64,000 bases of DNA from Rhodamnia argentea (GCF_020921035.1 NC_063155.1:5007001-5071000), one strand, 5' to 3'; positions 1 to 13,115 are shown, counted from the first letter of the stretch. Numbers and translations are program-made. The notes: generated from the letters alone by a model not told the origin.

Positions 1-545
1 AACTTTTGACCCCCAAAAAAAAAAAAAGGAAAGAAGATTTCGAAACTTGTTTCTTTTATTATAAATTCACAAGAAAAGCTCGGGCAACACATTAAGTTTC
101 AAATTGGCATTAGATTTCCACTTACATCTGTCACTCCACATAACATTTATCAAGTTGTAGAGGTGGGAAAATGGATCAAGAATCCATATATCAACCCATG
201 TGAATCGTAAATGAATTGCTTAACATACTTAAATGGATTATAAATTGGTTACTTAATAATTTATTTTGTCTTAAATGGGTCATAAGTGAGTTTATCTTTA
301 ATATCTTAAATATCTTAAGCGAGTCATAAAAAAAAGTTTTCCAATTTTTTTTTAATTTTTTAATTTTCTTTTTTCTTTCTTTTTATTGAGAGAGGCGGCA
401 GTAGTGGCGGCGGCGGAGTGGAAACAAAAAGCAAGATGTCTTCTCTCACATCGGCTTCCCTAGGAAGAACTATCCAAGAAGAGAAAACTCTCATCATCCT
501 TTGAACCTCCAACGGCCCATCACAAGGTCTCTTCTTCCTCGATGG
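1..545. other. AT-rich spacer with a partial hAT-like end
   Basis: No gene is recognised. From about 158 the text TAGAGGTGGGAAAATGG and the following 'aaatgggtcataa'-type sequence resemble the reverse complement of the right end of the hAT element at 17532-18323, so this is probably a partial or interrupted relative. A second terminus with a matching 8-bp duplication was not found. GC rises after about 390. Confidence 0.4.
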
Positions 546-553
546 GGTATTAG

Positions 554-735
554 TAGAGGTGGCCGGTTCCGGTTCCTAAAAAAGGTGGAACCGGAACCGC
601 CGGTTCCTAGGCCCAATGGTTATTTTTCCCCAGACCTCCTCTTTAAAAAAAAAAAAAATAGGGTCGGAACCGGCGGAACCGTGGGCCCGGTCAACGGGCC
701 GGTTCCGGGTCCACGGTTCATTTTGGCCATCTCTA
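554..735. mobile_element. hAT-superfamily MITE, copy 1 (182 bp)
   Basis: The element begins TAGAGGTGGCC and ends GGCCATCTCTA, imperfect terminal inverted repeats of the hAT type. It is flanked by a perfect 8-bp target duplication GGTATTAG at 546-553 and 736-743. The interior is built from short direct and inverted GAACCGG / CCGGTTCC motifs around a T/A tract and has no coding capacity. Two relatives with their own 8-bp duplications lie at 1338-1590 and 60215-60432. Confidence 0.9.
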
Positions 736-1337
736 GGTATTAGTATTACCATGAGCAGAAGTCATCTTTCACCGTGAAGGTCATTTCTGCTTCTACCGCC
801 GGAACGAGGAAGGGCGGCGGTGCTGGGGACTACGAGCCTAGCGATGACCAGAGGCAATTTCAAGAGAAAGCCTTCCCGGTTCCGGTATGAGCCCTCACCT
901 CCTCCACCGCCAATGGCCGAGAGGGAGGATGGGCATCGGCACTCCCGGCGGGTTGAGGGAAAGAGACCACCACCGCAACGGAAGAAGTTGACTTTCATGA
1001 CCCTATTGGTCCTTCTCGAGTTGGAGGCGGCCGGTTCTTGCGGGCGTTGAGGGAGAGACACCACCGGTGCCGAGGTCTAGCGATCGGCGAGGGCCACGAA
1101 ACCCGTGTCAGATACGAGCGAGGGTCGGGTCCTCGTCTGCGACCAGTGAGGGTCTACTGGACTTTAAAAAAAAAGGGGATAAGAAAAAAAGAACAACAAA
1201 TGGGAGGTGAATACTCGAAAATACTTGATGTGAAAAGCAAAGTTGAGGGATGCTATTTGTCATCAGTAGACTTGGATATAGCCAAGCCCGCCCTTTATGA
1301 TCGTGTCCAGTACAAGTAGCCGATGCATACTTTCATG

Positions 1338-1590
1338 TAGAGATGGCCAAAATGAACTGTGGGCCCGGAACCGGCCTGTTGACCGGCCCGGAACCCGCCT
1401 GTTGACCGGGCCCACGGTTCCAACCCGGAACCGGTCCGGAACCGCCGGTTCCGGGCGGGTCTCGACCCTGTCTTTTTTTTTTTTAAAAAAGGAGGAGGCC
1501 CGGGGAAAAATAACCATTGGGCCTAGGAACCGGAACCGGCCCGGAACCAGCGGTTCCACCTTTTTTAGGAACCGGAACCGGCCACCTCTA
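1338..1590. mobile_element. hAT-superfamily MITE, copy 2 (253 bp)
   Basis: It starts TAGAGATGGCC and ends GGCCACCTCTA, so it lies in the opposite orientation to the copy at 554-735. A perfect 8-bp target duplication CTTTCATG is at 1330-1337 and 1591-1598. The interior repeats the same GGAACCGG motifs, a poly-T/A tract and a shared segment around GCCCAATGG. Open frames crossing it are compositional and are not called. Confidence 0.92.
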
Positions 1591-1599
1591 CTTTCATGT

Positions 1600-2484
1600 A
1601 TGTGTCACATGTCGGTTTATCTAGCGTTCCCAACACCGTGCGGTCTCGGACCGTGATGTATGTCCCTCACATCCCCAAGGCCTGCTTCATGTATGGATCG
1701 CCCCATTGCAAGTTCTCACATGTCTGGGCCCATTCATAATTAGCCCATAAAAAGCCCGCTCAATATGAAAGCCCACAGAGTGTGCTTAGGCCCATAGTCC
1801 TATGACTTAATTGCCCGTGTCCATTTTAACTTCAAGAACTGAGAATGTGGGAGATTTAAAAGAAGCTATCAACCTCTCCGCCCAGCTTCACCTCTTGTCA
1901 TCAAAACTCGTGCGCGACGTCTCTGTTTTTATTGGTCAAGAACATTGTTGTTCTGTCGTTTTCGGTAGCAACGCTTGAGAGTTATGAACACAAAGATGAA
2001 CGTTCGACTTCGATCGAAGACACGCCGATGGATACAGACGAATCGTCGCGAACATCACACGGGGTGCGAAATCGGACTCGAACAACTTTTATAGACAAGA
2101 TGAAGCAACAGCGAAACGGCTGTCGCTCTGATAAATACGTTGGAGTTTGCTTTAAGTTAAAGGGGAGACCAAACCTTCTTCAGGGACAGTCAGCTACACA
2201 AATTCAAAACGAGAAAGTCAAAAGAGAGAGAGAGAGGCAAGAGAGAAATCCAGATTCCACACTTAGGTTGCATCAAGTAGGTGCTTCCTTTTTTCAATTG
2301 AAAAAGAAAGGAAAGAGGGAGAATTGGGAAACTGTCAGCACAGCTTCGGAGTTGACTTCATCAGAAAACCAGCTCTAGACTCTCTTCAACCACGCTCGTG
2401 CTTTTGAAGATAGGCATTGAGTTTGGAAAAAAAGCTCAATCAGTACCTGTTTCCATGAACCTGCAATCACAGAAAAACAATGAA
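1600..2484. other. Spacer downstream of the IQD gene
   Basis: An open frame of 148 codons (1932-2378, plus) is low in complexity, rich in charged residues, and matches no family I recognise; it crosses a GA-rich run near 2222-2245. The last part probably includes the 3' UTR of the minus-strand IQD gene. No other gene is seen. Confidence 0.4.
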
Positions 2485-4236
2485 TTACTCTTCTGAATTG
2501 AGTTCTTCTTTCAATGGGTATTTTCCATTTTTAGATTCAGCACTACTCACGTCATATGAAACAAGGGATCTGCAGTAATTGGCGTTTGTGAGCACTGTGC
2601 TGGTGGATCCGCACTCGCTTTCCTTAAGCGACACCGTCGACTTATCCAGCTTGATCGACCAGGGATACTGGTAGTTTTGGACCGCCGACCCGGCGTGCGA
2701 CGACGACCGCTGCATCCGCATCGCCCGTGGCACATTCCTCCCCTCCATCGAGGGCCTCCTCCGGCTCGGCTGCCTCTCGTAGTAATTGTCTGGCCTCTGT
2801 TTCGGCGCGCTCTGGGATCGGGCCTTGGCCCGGGAGGACTCGGTGTTGGCCATGTAGTTCGGGTACAGCGGGTACTCGTAGGAGAGGGACTCTGCGTACT
2901 CGGGCCTTGGGAAGGCGAAGGGTATCCGAGCGGGGTCGGGCTTGGACACGGCCGAGTAGAACTGCGGGCTGCTCTGGGCCATCCCGAGGGAGTAATCCTC
3001 AAAGTGGCCACTGCAGGTTCTCGGGCTGAGCTCCGACGGCACCGGGGAAATCTGGTTGTTCTGAGGCTTGGAGTATGCCCGGGGCGGCGCCGGGAATTTG
3101 GAATCTATCCACTCGGGCTGCGGATGAGTGGAGTAGCTACTCCTGCTCATTGTGCTTGCTTTTGACTCTCCTAAATCCATCTCTACAATCTTTATATTCT
3201 CCTCCAACACTTTCTCAGATTCCTAAGTGCATAAACAAGAAATTTACTCATTAATTCCTAATAGGACTAATATCAGTTAGTAGATGTCACTGTTCCATCA
3301 GTTCCATCGGTTGTGTGACTAAAAATGCAGGACTAGTTTATATGGCTAAAAAAATTGGATCTTACATGGTATATGTTGCGGTACCGATTGTCTTGAGTGG
3401 ATTTCCGGTGGGTCGAGAGTCTCGGGTTGGTGGGCTTTGAGCCCTCGGTGCTGCGGAGCCTGTTCGCTCGGGCCCTGGCCTGGACCGTCACCAATGCCTG
3501 AATGCACCGGAGAGTCACCGTTGCCTGTTTCCTCACCAGGTGACCCCTCACCAATGCCTGCAACTTCACAAGCCCTTTCAACGCGCGAAGCGCTTTCCTC
3601 GCCTGAGAGACAATCGAGAAAAGAACAGTTCAGATCACACCAATCCTGAGGACTTGGCTCTTGTTGAGATGGGCTACTCGTCCATGTCTCAAGGAATGCC
3701 ACATCTACTTTAATCTGTGGTCTCTAGGAGGAGGAGAAACTAGCATGTTTTACCAAGTAAGATCTGAACACTGATTGGATCTTGATAGCAGCGACCTCCT
3801 CGATGGCGCTGCCTCTTCTGTTGGTGGCCGCAGTCAGCCGGATCACGGCAGCTGCAGCCCGTGCAGCTGCCACCGCCGCATCGGAGGCCGCAGCAGTCGC
3901 CGCCGCCACAGCCATTGCGTGCTTCTTCTTCTGCTCATTCTCAGAGTCTAGGGTGGCCAACAGGGCTGGTGTCACGGTAGCAGCGGCGACAAGCTCCGAG
4001 GAATTCAGATCCTTCGAAGGAGTCGCCGGCGCGGCGGACGATCGCCGGAAGCTCCACCGCCGCTTCTCCTTCGGAGTCGTGGGGAGGAAGCAGAGCGGGG
4101 TCGTCGGGTTCTCGGTCGGGATCGTGGGGGGATTGCGGGTGTGATTGGTTGAGCTCTTGTCCTTGTCCCTGTCCTTGAGATCCTTGTCTTTCTTGCCCGT
4201 CAAGAAGTGTCTGAGCCACTTTCCTGTCTTCCCCAT
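2485..4236 (-). CDS. IQ-domain (IQD) calmodulin-binding protein
   Basis: Three coding exons: 4236-3754, 3602-3366 and 3222-2485, all joined in phase 0 (GT donors, AG acceptors), giving 485 residues. The start was placed at MGKTGKWLR, seven codons inside a longer frame opening at 4257, because family members start this way. The IQ67 domain spans the first splice: [13 protein letters not shown] in exon 1, then [20 protein letters not shown] in exon 2, with tandem IQ motifs; a phase-0 intron inside the first IQ motif is a family hallmark. An Ala-rich stretch precedes it. The C-terminal DUF4005 region holds [20 protein letters not shown] near residues 350-370. The family binds calmodulin and scaffolds at microtubules, plasma membrane or nucleus. 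The subgroup and exact orthologue are not resolved. Confidence 0.92.
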
Positions 4237-6847
4237 CTCCCCTTTCCCTCTCTTCAAATCCTCCTAAACTGCCAAGAAGAACATGGAGGAGGAGGAGGCA
4301 AACGAAAATGATTCCAAGGCAATGCTTGATCAGTGGTTTTGAGCACAACCCCGTCAGTCTTTCTTATTACAAAGCACAACTCAGCTGCAAAGATTTTCTT
4401 TTCTTGTTTCTGGTTTTGACAGCCTAATCTCACTGTCTCATTACTCTCTCCCTCTCTCAACCACCGCATGCAGAGAATTATTTTGGGTCTTTCTTGGCAA
4501 GGCAAGTTTAGAGAGATAAGTGCTTTGTCCTGTGGTGGTGGTGGTGGTGGAGGGGTGAGAGAAGCTCAGAGGAAGCAACATGCCCAAGCCACCCTGCCAA
4601 TCCCTAGGGAGCTGGTGAATCGGTGAGTTGTGCTGTGATACCTTACCTTGCATTGACATTCTTTGAAAAGTAATGACATTGGGAAACATATTAAATTTAG
4701 GTGTGCAATGGTTTTCACTGTGGTTCTCACATTTTTATATTCACCCAATCTTAGTCCTATGCCCATCTTGCCCTTACCTGAATCCCTCGTCCTCGCGGGT
4801 CCGGTCAGGGCTGATTTGGTAATTTTCCCGAAGCGGATTGGGGAAAATGAGGCATCAGAGGGACCATGTGGAAATGGGTCAAGGAACATGGAGAATCCTT
4901 GTACAATACTCATTGTTAAAGATTTGGGGGGGAAGATAATCCATTTGTCCCAGTTGGAGATCCATCATGGGGTCATTGCATCAAGAGCTCTATCCTTAAT
5001 TTGTGTCGTATTCATTTTTTTTAAATTTTTTTAAATTTTTTATTGTATATTGATAGGGACTTTACAAGAAATTGGAGAGACATAGGAGTTGTGGGGATAC
5101 TGGGGCCCACTCAAGGGGCAAGAGTTCCTTAATCTGGAGGGATTGCCAACCGGGCCTGCACGTGCTCGTCCAAAGCGCACACTGGTGCAATGCAGGAGGG
5201 AGGAGCATAACTTGCCTGAACCGGGCGCACTGGAAAGCCTGGGGCATCCCAGCCGTTGGATGAAGCAGGTTCCGTAAGGCGTACGTTATCCGACGGCTCA
5301 TATTCACTGGGCTCACGTGTGTCCGGAGCATGTGATAATTTTCAAGAAAGGAGAGGAGTCTTTTGCCTGATGAAGGGAGCTATTGAGTTTGAGGTGAAGG
5401 GGCTTTTGCCATGTTTTGTTTCCAAAACCTGAAAGCCACCAAGATGCAATGACTCTCCACCAAGTCATCTTTCGCACCCGTAGTGTCCTCTTTCAGTTCA
5501 TGGCTTTCCCTAAAGAGGAGAAGCAAGTAATCCCTAATGGGGAAAGGCAAATTACCCTATAGGACTGGGATTGTGATACGAGTTGGATTCTCATGTGGGT
5601 AAGACTATCGAGAAAGTCGTTATATACCATCTATTGATTTGAGCAGTTAGCGAGATATATCGGTCATTGATCAAGCATATTGTGCCTCAATATCTTCCAT
5701 TACATGCTTGAGATAACGGCAGGTATGATAACTTAATAATATCGTGCACCATATATTAGAGTTTCCTCGTGCTAAAATTAGGTCTAACTCAATGGACCAG
5801 GACCAGCTTTCTTAAGAGCCCCTATTCAGATTTTGGACTCACTAAAGTAACGTTAGGCACAAAAGGATATGATAACTTGAATGGGCTCGATTAATCCTCT
5901 CGAGTGCATGTAAGCTGATACATTTATGTGCATCGACTAAGTCTTCATTCATAGGGTGGCGGACGTGACATCATAAAGTACTTAAATTAGGAGACGATGC
6001 CATTTGACATAAGATCTACCGTATCTAGATCAAACATTCGACCTTTGAAGAGTTGAATTATTAATTTAGGGGAACATTTCAGAAACTCTAATGTTTTTTC
6101 ACCTGAACCTCAATATCACTTTTACATCCCCCATATTCAAAACTATAATTTTGCGCCCTCACTTTTACAACGAGGCACTAGATTGTATTTCAAAACAAAC
6201 AAATGTGAGTTTATTTACCAAGTAATCTCTTTCTTTTATGATAATCAATAGCACTTCCATATTCCCAACCAACTCCTCTCAGATCCACTGTCCAAAACCT
6301 AACTCAGTTGTCCTCGACACCATCGCCCCCTCCGGCCCTGGTTCCCGCTCGTCGCCGGCCGCTCTCTCAAGACAACAAAAAAACCCCCACAAACGACCCG
6401 GCATGTACTAATGTCACTAGGAACCATTTACTGTTCAGCATTGGGTGCAGGAGCGGGTCCATTAGGCATAATACCTTTTGGTACAGGGAGCCATTGCCAA
6501 GGGATGGAGACGCGACGTGGGAGAACAGTTGGTGGGGAGGCAAGCCAAATCAACGACTTCCAAGCTTCCATGTCTTCCGCCTTTGGTAGGAGCCAACAGG
6601 TACCCCCACAGGGTACAATCTGATGGTTGGCACTTCCTTCTCTTCAGACATAAATAATAATGGGTTAGCTCAACGGAGTTCAATAGGTTCTGTAGCTATC
6701 AAATGTCCGATATGCGTAAGCGTCAGATCACTATCCAAAGATGTCATTGCAGTGTACCCGGTTCTTGGAAGCCTGTTAAGGTAAGGGGAGAAACGGGGAA
6801 AATAGATTGTCTTGTTCTTGTGTGGATTGAGACGTACATAAGTTGGG
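4237..6847. other. Upstream region of the IQD gene and spacer
   Basis: The first few hundred bases should hold the IQD 5' UTR and promoter; a (GGT)n run lies near 4531-4552. Open frames at 5062-5331 and 6308-6683 on both strands are short and match no family I know; the 6300-6600 part is GC-richer than its surroundings and could be a decayed or captured coding fragment. Nothing else is recognised. Confidence 0.35.
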
Positions 6848-7290
6848 CAGATTTACCCCCCAAAAGTCATAAATTTATTGTAATTGTACCAACTCATTCA
6901 TAATTTTGTTTTGGTTAATTCAGTCCTAAACATTTTGCTTTCCTGCCAATTCAGTTATTCAGGTGAATTTTGACCCGAAATAGATGACGTGGAATGGCCG
7001 GCACTAACGTGGCCAATTTTTAATAATATTTTAGTATTTTTCAATTTTTTTATTTTTTTATTTTCTTTCTCTTTTCTTTTCTTCTTCTTCCTCTAGTCGG
7101 CCGCCAAGCCCGATGACCGACCAGATGCGAGAGCCTTACCATGTCAACGATTTCTCACAAATGTAAAAGTTTTAGGACTAAATTGGCACAAATGCAAAAG
7201 ATTTATGATTGACTTGGCAAAAATAAAGTTGATGACTGAATTGGCACAATAATAATATGTTTAGGGCCTTTTTTGAAAAATTTTCCCTAA
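6848..7290. repeat. MULE-like MITE family member (long inverted repeats)
   Basis: Both ends carry versions of a repeat reading 'caattcagtcctaaac' inwards on the left and 'gactgaattggcacaa' on the right, with a GC-rich core and T-rich stretch between. Related copies or halves are seen near 8060-8440, 33013-33552, 33755-34075, 34500-34640, 35560-35690 and 50880-51000. Long imperfect terminal inverted repeats suggest a Mutator-like nonautonomous family. Exact ends and the target duplication were not fixed here. Confidence 0.5.
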
Positions 7291-10200
7291 AAGATCTTCT
7301 GAATAGACTTGAGAATGTTGGGATTTGATTATGCAAGCGGTTCAAATTAATTTATGACAAAATCATTATAGTTGTGTACCTAGTCAAAAGTCCATACAAA
7401 TTGTTAGTTGATTTAAGACTGAATTGACAATAAAATAAATTTAGGACTGAATTAGCACAATAATCGTGTACCTATTTAAAAGTCTGCTGACCTGAGAAAA
7501 AAAAAGAGAGGGGGGATCATGTGTTGTTCTTGTGTGGACCGAGACCTACATATGTTAGGACAAATTCACCCCATAAATCCCAAAGCTCTTTGGCTATATA
7601 GACTTTAGGATGCTGAGATTCGATTATGTAAGAGATTGAAATTAACTTATGAGAGAATTGTTATAGGGGTGAGCAAAAAGACGGGTGAGGTAGGAGACAT
7701 CTCTATTTTCTCCCGAAATCTTTCGAAATCGACCAGACGGGAGAGCCGGTCCCGTTCCCTTATGGATCCGGTGATCTTCAGTTTCTCTAGTTTGATTTCG
7801 GCTTTAAGGTCCGATGCAGGAATGCTAAAAGCATCTCGTTAATTTAAGCAACTTGATCAATTATGACTTTTTTACTTAATTTTATAGTTCATTTTATTAA
7901 CTTGTTAATGATAATTCCAAGTGATTTAACAGGTTTAATCCGCAAACCAATCAATCAGCATTGGATTGAAGTCAGGTAATTATTTTTATATTTGATTTTT
8001 ATTTTTAAAACGTTGATGTTGATTTTTAGCTCAAGTTATTGGATGGCCCAAACGAGAAAATTGCCAAAAAAGTCTTAAACCTATTGTAATTGTGTCAATT
8101 CGGTCTCAAACCTTTATAATTGTGCCAAATCTAATAATACTTTAATAATTCACAAATTCTAATTGTTATTCTATTTTTTTAATAAGTTTTTTTCTGTCTT
8201 TTTATTTTGTTTTATTTTTTGTTAGGGGCTGGCTACGTCGTTGGCTCTTGGGCAAGGGTCTATGAGCCCTTGCTAGCCACAACGAGGGTCGTGGCCCTCG
8301 CCCGGCCACTGGAGAGGAGCGTGGGCTGCGACACTCGGCGACCTTCGCCAGCCCTTAAAAAAAGGAAAAAGACAAAAATTTAAAATTATGAAAAATATTA
8401 TCAGGGCCAACGCTAGGCGGCCAAATGGAATGAATTGATGATCAAAATAATTTTTTATTGATTAATTATTTCAAGTGCTGCAATTAATTACTTGGGAATA
8501 TTTACGTATGACTCATAATTGTAATTTTTCCTATCTATAGAAAACATGTTTGATGTTCTCGTTGTCCAATTCCAATTCTTCTTCTCCTTTTTTTTTTATA
8601 GTTGATCTCGTCCATATTGTAATTTGATAAATCGTGCATAAATTACTTATACATATATTGGTTTAATTTGATTTAGTAAATTGAACAAATGAGATTTAAT
8701 TTAATTCAGTAAGTTAAAAGATAAAGACATCTTAATTTTAATATATATAGTCCCCTTAATTAATGAAAAAATTAGGAACAATTTTTTTGCGGTTACCAAA
8801 TGCGTTTCTATTTTTTTTTGTTTTGTTTCGGGAACAGAAACTTTATGCGGTTACCAAATGCTTTTTTGTTACGAGAACAAATTTTTTTTACGATTACCAA
8901 ACGCGTTTCTATTTTCAAAAATCGTCATCGGGAACAGAAAAAAAAAAGTGTTTATGTTCGAAAAGTTGTTCCGAGAATAAAAACTTTACCATACGCAGCC
9001 TTATTTTCTGCATGCTCACAATCCGTCACATCAATTTGTACACGGGTTTTGTATCTCGGTCCTAGTATACGAAGCATTTCTAGCAAATAATCGATCGACA
9101 GATAAGTCCTTGCTGCGATGATAAACCGAAGGAGAGCACAAAGAAATAAATTGAAACGATGAAACCACAAGATCAACAAAACACAAAGGGAGACAAATCA
9201 GTCCATGTCCACCATGCAAGGGCTTCATCATCGATCTTAGTCCCACTCAAATAGACTCGATTTTATGGTTCAAAAATCTAAATTATTTAACTTAATAGTC
9301 AGTAAAAAAATATATTAATTGCGTCATTTATTGGATCAATTAAGGCACTTTTAACAACACGGTTGAATTATTGCACTAAGCTCGTCCACCACACATCAAT
9401 TGCTATGTTTCTCCCATTGATTGGTTCCCTTTTTTTATATTATGCCGTACGGTTCTAAAAACCACATGAAAACAAAATAAATTCTCACGAAAGCTCGATA
9501 AAATAATCTGAGGAAAGTCTGTGGTATTATTAAATGCAGTGAACCCTAAAAGTGGTGTTGTCCTTGTCCGACCAATCAATAATGGAGGAATTAAGTAGTC
9601 TCATCTTATCGTGAACGTTGATTTTCCACAACATAGGAAAGGTTAGCTGGCAATCACGTGGCGTGGTTTATTTCTTGATCCTTTGACTCGGAGTCTTGCT
9701 TAGGGAAACACCGCACCTATTGAGATTTGTCACTTGTGCTTTGTCTAGTGCCTTGAGGACATCATCATGCCTTCCTCTTTACTATATATAAAATATATGG
9801 GACAAATTATGCTAAAGCATATTCAATCTAATAGTGAAAAAATATGGATGAAGAAGATATATGAAGTGGGGATAAGCTTCTTCAACGTCTTATCAAAGAT
9901 CATTAACATGGTTAGAAGATCGAATTTCAATATCTTTCGTGTCCCCGTTTTGCATGTGGATTTTGTAGTGAAACCTCGAAAATTGCAAATTGAAGATGTG
10001 GAAAGCGAGAACGTATGAGACAAACAAGTACTATCATTAAATGTTATTTCTGTACTTCCTTCTCAAACGTGTAGAAGGCAGTGGGGTCGATCGACATCGC
10101 TATTAATGTATTTTTGTTCAATTTTTGTGTAATATGTTCTATATTTTCAATTTAATCGACTAAATTTGACCCAAAAACAAAATTAAAGTCCCACTAAACT

Positions 10201-10513
10201 TCTTAAGCCCACTAAAAATAAAATCACGATTAATTCTACTCCACTAGTCTTACAGTTTAGCCCACGAGGTTTAGAAACATATAGCTCGCACCCTCCATAC
10301 ATCCTTGTAGTTTCCTAAACTTCAGGTGTAATATACAGGTTCTGCGAAAGCTCAAGGTGCAAAGTACAAATTCTAGAAGTACGGGATGCAAAGGGTGAGA
10401 TCAAACAAACTTACATATAAGTTATTTTAATTTTATAAAAGAAAACTGAAGACAGAACCTAAGCATCGGCATATAGCTTGGCATGTGAGAACACCATAAT
10501 CACATACTACTAA
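7291..10513. other. AT-rich transposon-derived spacer
   Basis: No gene is recognised. It includes a MULE-like relic (about 8060-8440) and a short tandem array at about 8780-8950 in which 'gcggttaccaaatgc'-type units of about 55-65 bp recur three times with intervening T/A runs. A possible hAT-type end (GGGGTGAGCA) is at about 7665. Confidence 0.4.
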
Positions 10514-11917
10514 GGGTTTGCATGGCAACGATTCTGATTCGAAAAAGTAATTTTGATTCAAATTACTTTTTCTGATTCTGTTCCCTAGATGAGTTTTAGA
10601 GAATCAGAAAGTATTTGATAACTATATAAAATTTTTATTTTCGGAACACAAGCACGTTTGGTAACTGCTCAAAATTTTTGTTTTTGAAAATAATTTCTCT
10701 CCCTAATTTTTGTCATTTAAGTTAAATGATTACGTAGTTACTTGTAAAATTCCTTCCTACATTTCGAATTAATTGAAGATTAATTCATATTGATTCTCTT
10801 ATACAAGATGTTACATAATGCATATAACAATTTTTCGCGCTATTCCATCTAATTGTCGTATCAGAACGAGCCATTTTAAAAAGGATAGACCATGTTGGGT
10901 TAGTGTGTGATTTCATATTAACTCGGGCCCTCGCAGGCCTATACCAAATCGTAACAAAGGAATATCAAACTCAATCCTAGTGTGATCGATAACATATGTA
11001 TGTGTACATGCAAATGGAGTCTCTACCAATCTTTGAAAAAAGGTAGATCAAGAACTTTATCGAATAGTCGAGAAAAACTGTTCGATTCTACGCAACTAAG
11101 AAAATTTAAGGTCCGGGGACTTGGTTACGTCGGCGTTTCCACCGACGCTCTTTCGGCACCGAAGTTGAGTGTTTTCTAAATGTATTTCATACAAAATTTT
11201 AATTCATTTTTAAACTTATGAGGTAAGCCAACGCTAAGTATTCACGTGAGTTATTTTAATCTTTTTCCAAAATTTCTAAAACTAGACTAAGTCTAAAATA
11301 CTTAAACCTAGGCAAATCACAATCAATGAAATCAAGTGCGGAATCAAGGAATCATGACATTGATAAATTGCATGATAAAACCCTAATAAAGCCGTAAGGG
11401 CTTAGAAAAATGTGGTTTGGGTTTAATTTCAAAGGTGTTTATCATTTTCCTAAAAAATAATAAAATATATAAAATCTAGGGGATTTAAGCCTAAATTTAT
11501 GAGAATGAGGTCAAACTAGCCTAATCTAAGCTTCTTCTATTTTTAGGGATTTTCTAAAATTTTCCTGATTTTTGAGAATTTTTTTCAATTTTTTTATTTT
11601 TATTATCTTATATATTTTTCTTTGAAAATGAGACTCAATATGTTTTTGGTCAAGTTAAAAATGACGAGAGAACTGAAAGCAAAAAGTGATATAGGTGGGA
11701 TTTCATTCTATTTTGTGATTCTCAAAAGTGATTCTTTTTCCGGAATCAATTTTTTTTTTTTTTGCTCCAAAACTATTCCTGGGAACAGAATTAGAATCGG
11801 AATCAAAATCAGAATCAGAATTAGAATTAGAATCATTTACATTACCAAACATGATTCTCATCCTTTTTTGTTCTAGGGAACAGAATCAGAGAACCAAAAT
11901 CATTGTCATGCAGGCCC
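10514..11917. mobile_element. PIF/Harbinger-like nonautonomous element
   Basis: It starts GGGTTTGCATGGCAACGATT and its right end, read in reverse complement, is GGGCCTGCATGACAATGATT, an imperfect terminal inverted repeat of about 20 bp. TAA lies on each side (10511-10513 and 11918-11920), the 3-bp target duplication expected for PIF/Harbinger. Subterminal 'gaatcagaa' repeats occur at both ends. No transposase was recognised. A relative with the same ends is at 32636-33741. Confidence 0.72.
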
Positions 11918-12756
11918 TAACACAAAAAATTCGATGTTTTGATTAAAGTTTTTATTTTTAATTAGGAAAGTCCGTTGGATGGACTATATTAGAAGTGGTT
12001 AAATGCATGTGCATTTGATTAAATAAAATGTGGAGGACCTGTTTCGCCTTATTTGTCTGCATGTCTTTAAGCACATGCAAGGTCGGTTGGGTTTACGTTG
12101 TTGCAATGCCTTTGTCCTTTGTATTTTTTTTCCAATTTTCATTTTTCTTTCTTCTTTTTGAGTGAAGCAACTTAAATTCCTCTTGCATGTCGTGTACTGT
12201 TTTTCTAATTGATAATAATAATAAAAACAGCAACACTTGTTTAACTGTCATTTTCAACAAATGTTTAACATAACATGGAATTGTCGTCCAATTTCGACCA
12301 AATGTTTTTTTATGCCCGAAAAAGACCATACTAATAGCGCTTGCTGCGACCCGGCCCATTGACACCCCTACTTGGAGGATAGATGTAGGGATTTTGGCCA
12401 CAATGGGCTTTCTGAAGAAAGTTGAGCTCGCCCAACTTCGGCGAGATCGGGAGGTTTTGTAGAGTTTTCACTTCATCTTTGCGTATCACAATGATTACTT
12501 AAAAAACGTTAGAGGAGTCACGGTCGAAATCAACGGGTTGAGGAAAATTAAAGATTTTTCATGGCTTCATGTGAATTAGTAGTGAATCTTTTTTGAGTAA
12601 TTTTTCATTTTTTTATGAATTAAACATAAACTTATTGATATTTTTTTTTGTCAAAACTTATTGAAATTGAACAGGTATTTAAAAAAAAAGGAGAGATAAG
12701 GAACATTTGAAATAAGCAATGTTTGCCTAGGCACACCTTCACATGTCATTACCCAA

Positions 12757-13115
12757 TCAACATGAAAGGCAAAAAAGAACCTTAGATGTTGAAACATGCA
12801 ATGAATTAGAGGAGGCTTTTGAAAGGGCCCAAAACCGCCAAACCGGCCATTTTAACAAAAGCAGAGGCAAGATGATAGACATGGCCACACGGTCACAGAA
12901 CTTGTCAAGGACATTGCACACTTTCCCCCATCGCACGTGCGAGTTCCCCTCGTGGCCGATGACCCTGACGGCCGTGGCGGGCGCCTCTCCTGGAGAAGAG
13001 GAGCACCACCATGGCAATGCCCGAGATTTGCCGTCCCCTGGCCAGCACTCTGCTCTTGCCCGCCTTTGTTGGTGAATAGGAGGAGCAAGGAGAGAGCGGC
13101 CACTACCAAGTACCC
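12757..13115 (-). pseudogene. CASP-like (CASPL1-type) membrane protein relic
   Basis: Reading the minus strand from 13115 gives GYLVVAALSLLLLFTNKGG, a membrane segment, then IAMVVLLFS. After a one-base frame change near 12985-13000 it continues GHEGNSHVRWGKVCNVLDKFC (20-residue core HEGNSHVRWGKVCNVLDKFC) and RVAMSI. This order matches the third and fourth membrane segments and the linking Cys-containing loop of CASP-like proteins, which help form Casparian-strip-type membrane domains. The N-terminal half is absent, the frame is broken, and the last membrane helix is not hydrophobic in this frame. I call it a pseudogene fragment. The family call rests on my recollection of the loop motif. Confidence 0.58.

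Noticed and set aside
1932..2378. Open frame of 148 codons on the plus strand
   Set aside because: Biased composition, crosses a GA-rich run, no domain recognised and no splice partner; kept only as a note in the spacer.
2547..3165. Long frames overlapping IQD exon 3 on both strands
   Set aside because: They are shadows of the GC-rich, Pro/Ser-rich coding exon, which has the DUF4005 motif in the called frame.
3782..4144. Ala-rich plus-strand frame opposite IQD exon 1
   Set aside because: Antisense reading of the Ala-rich exon 1.
9823..10023. Short frames on both strands
   Set aside because: Short, AT-rich and without family features.
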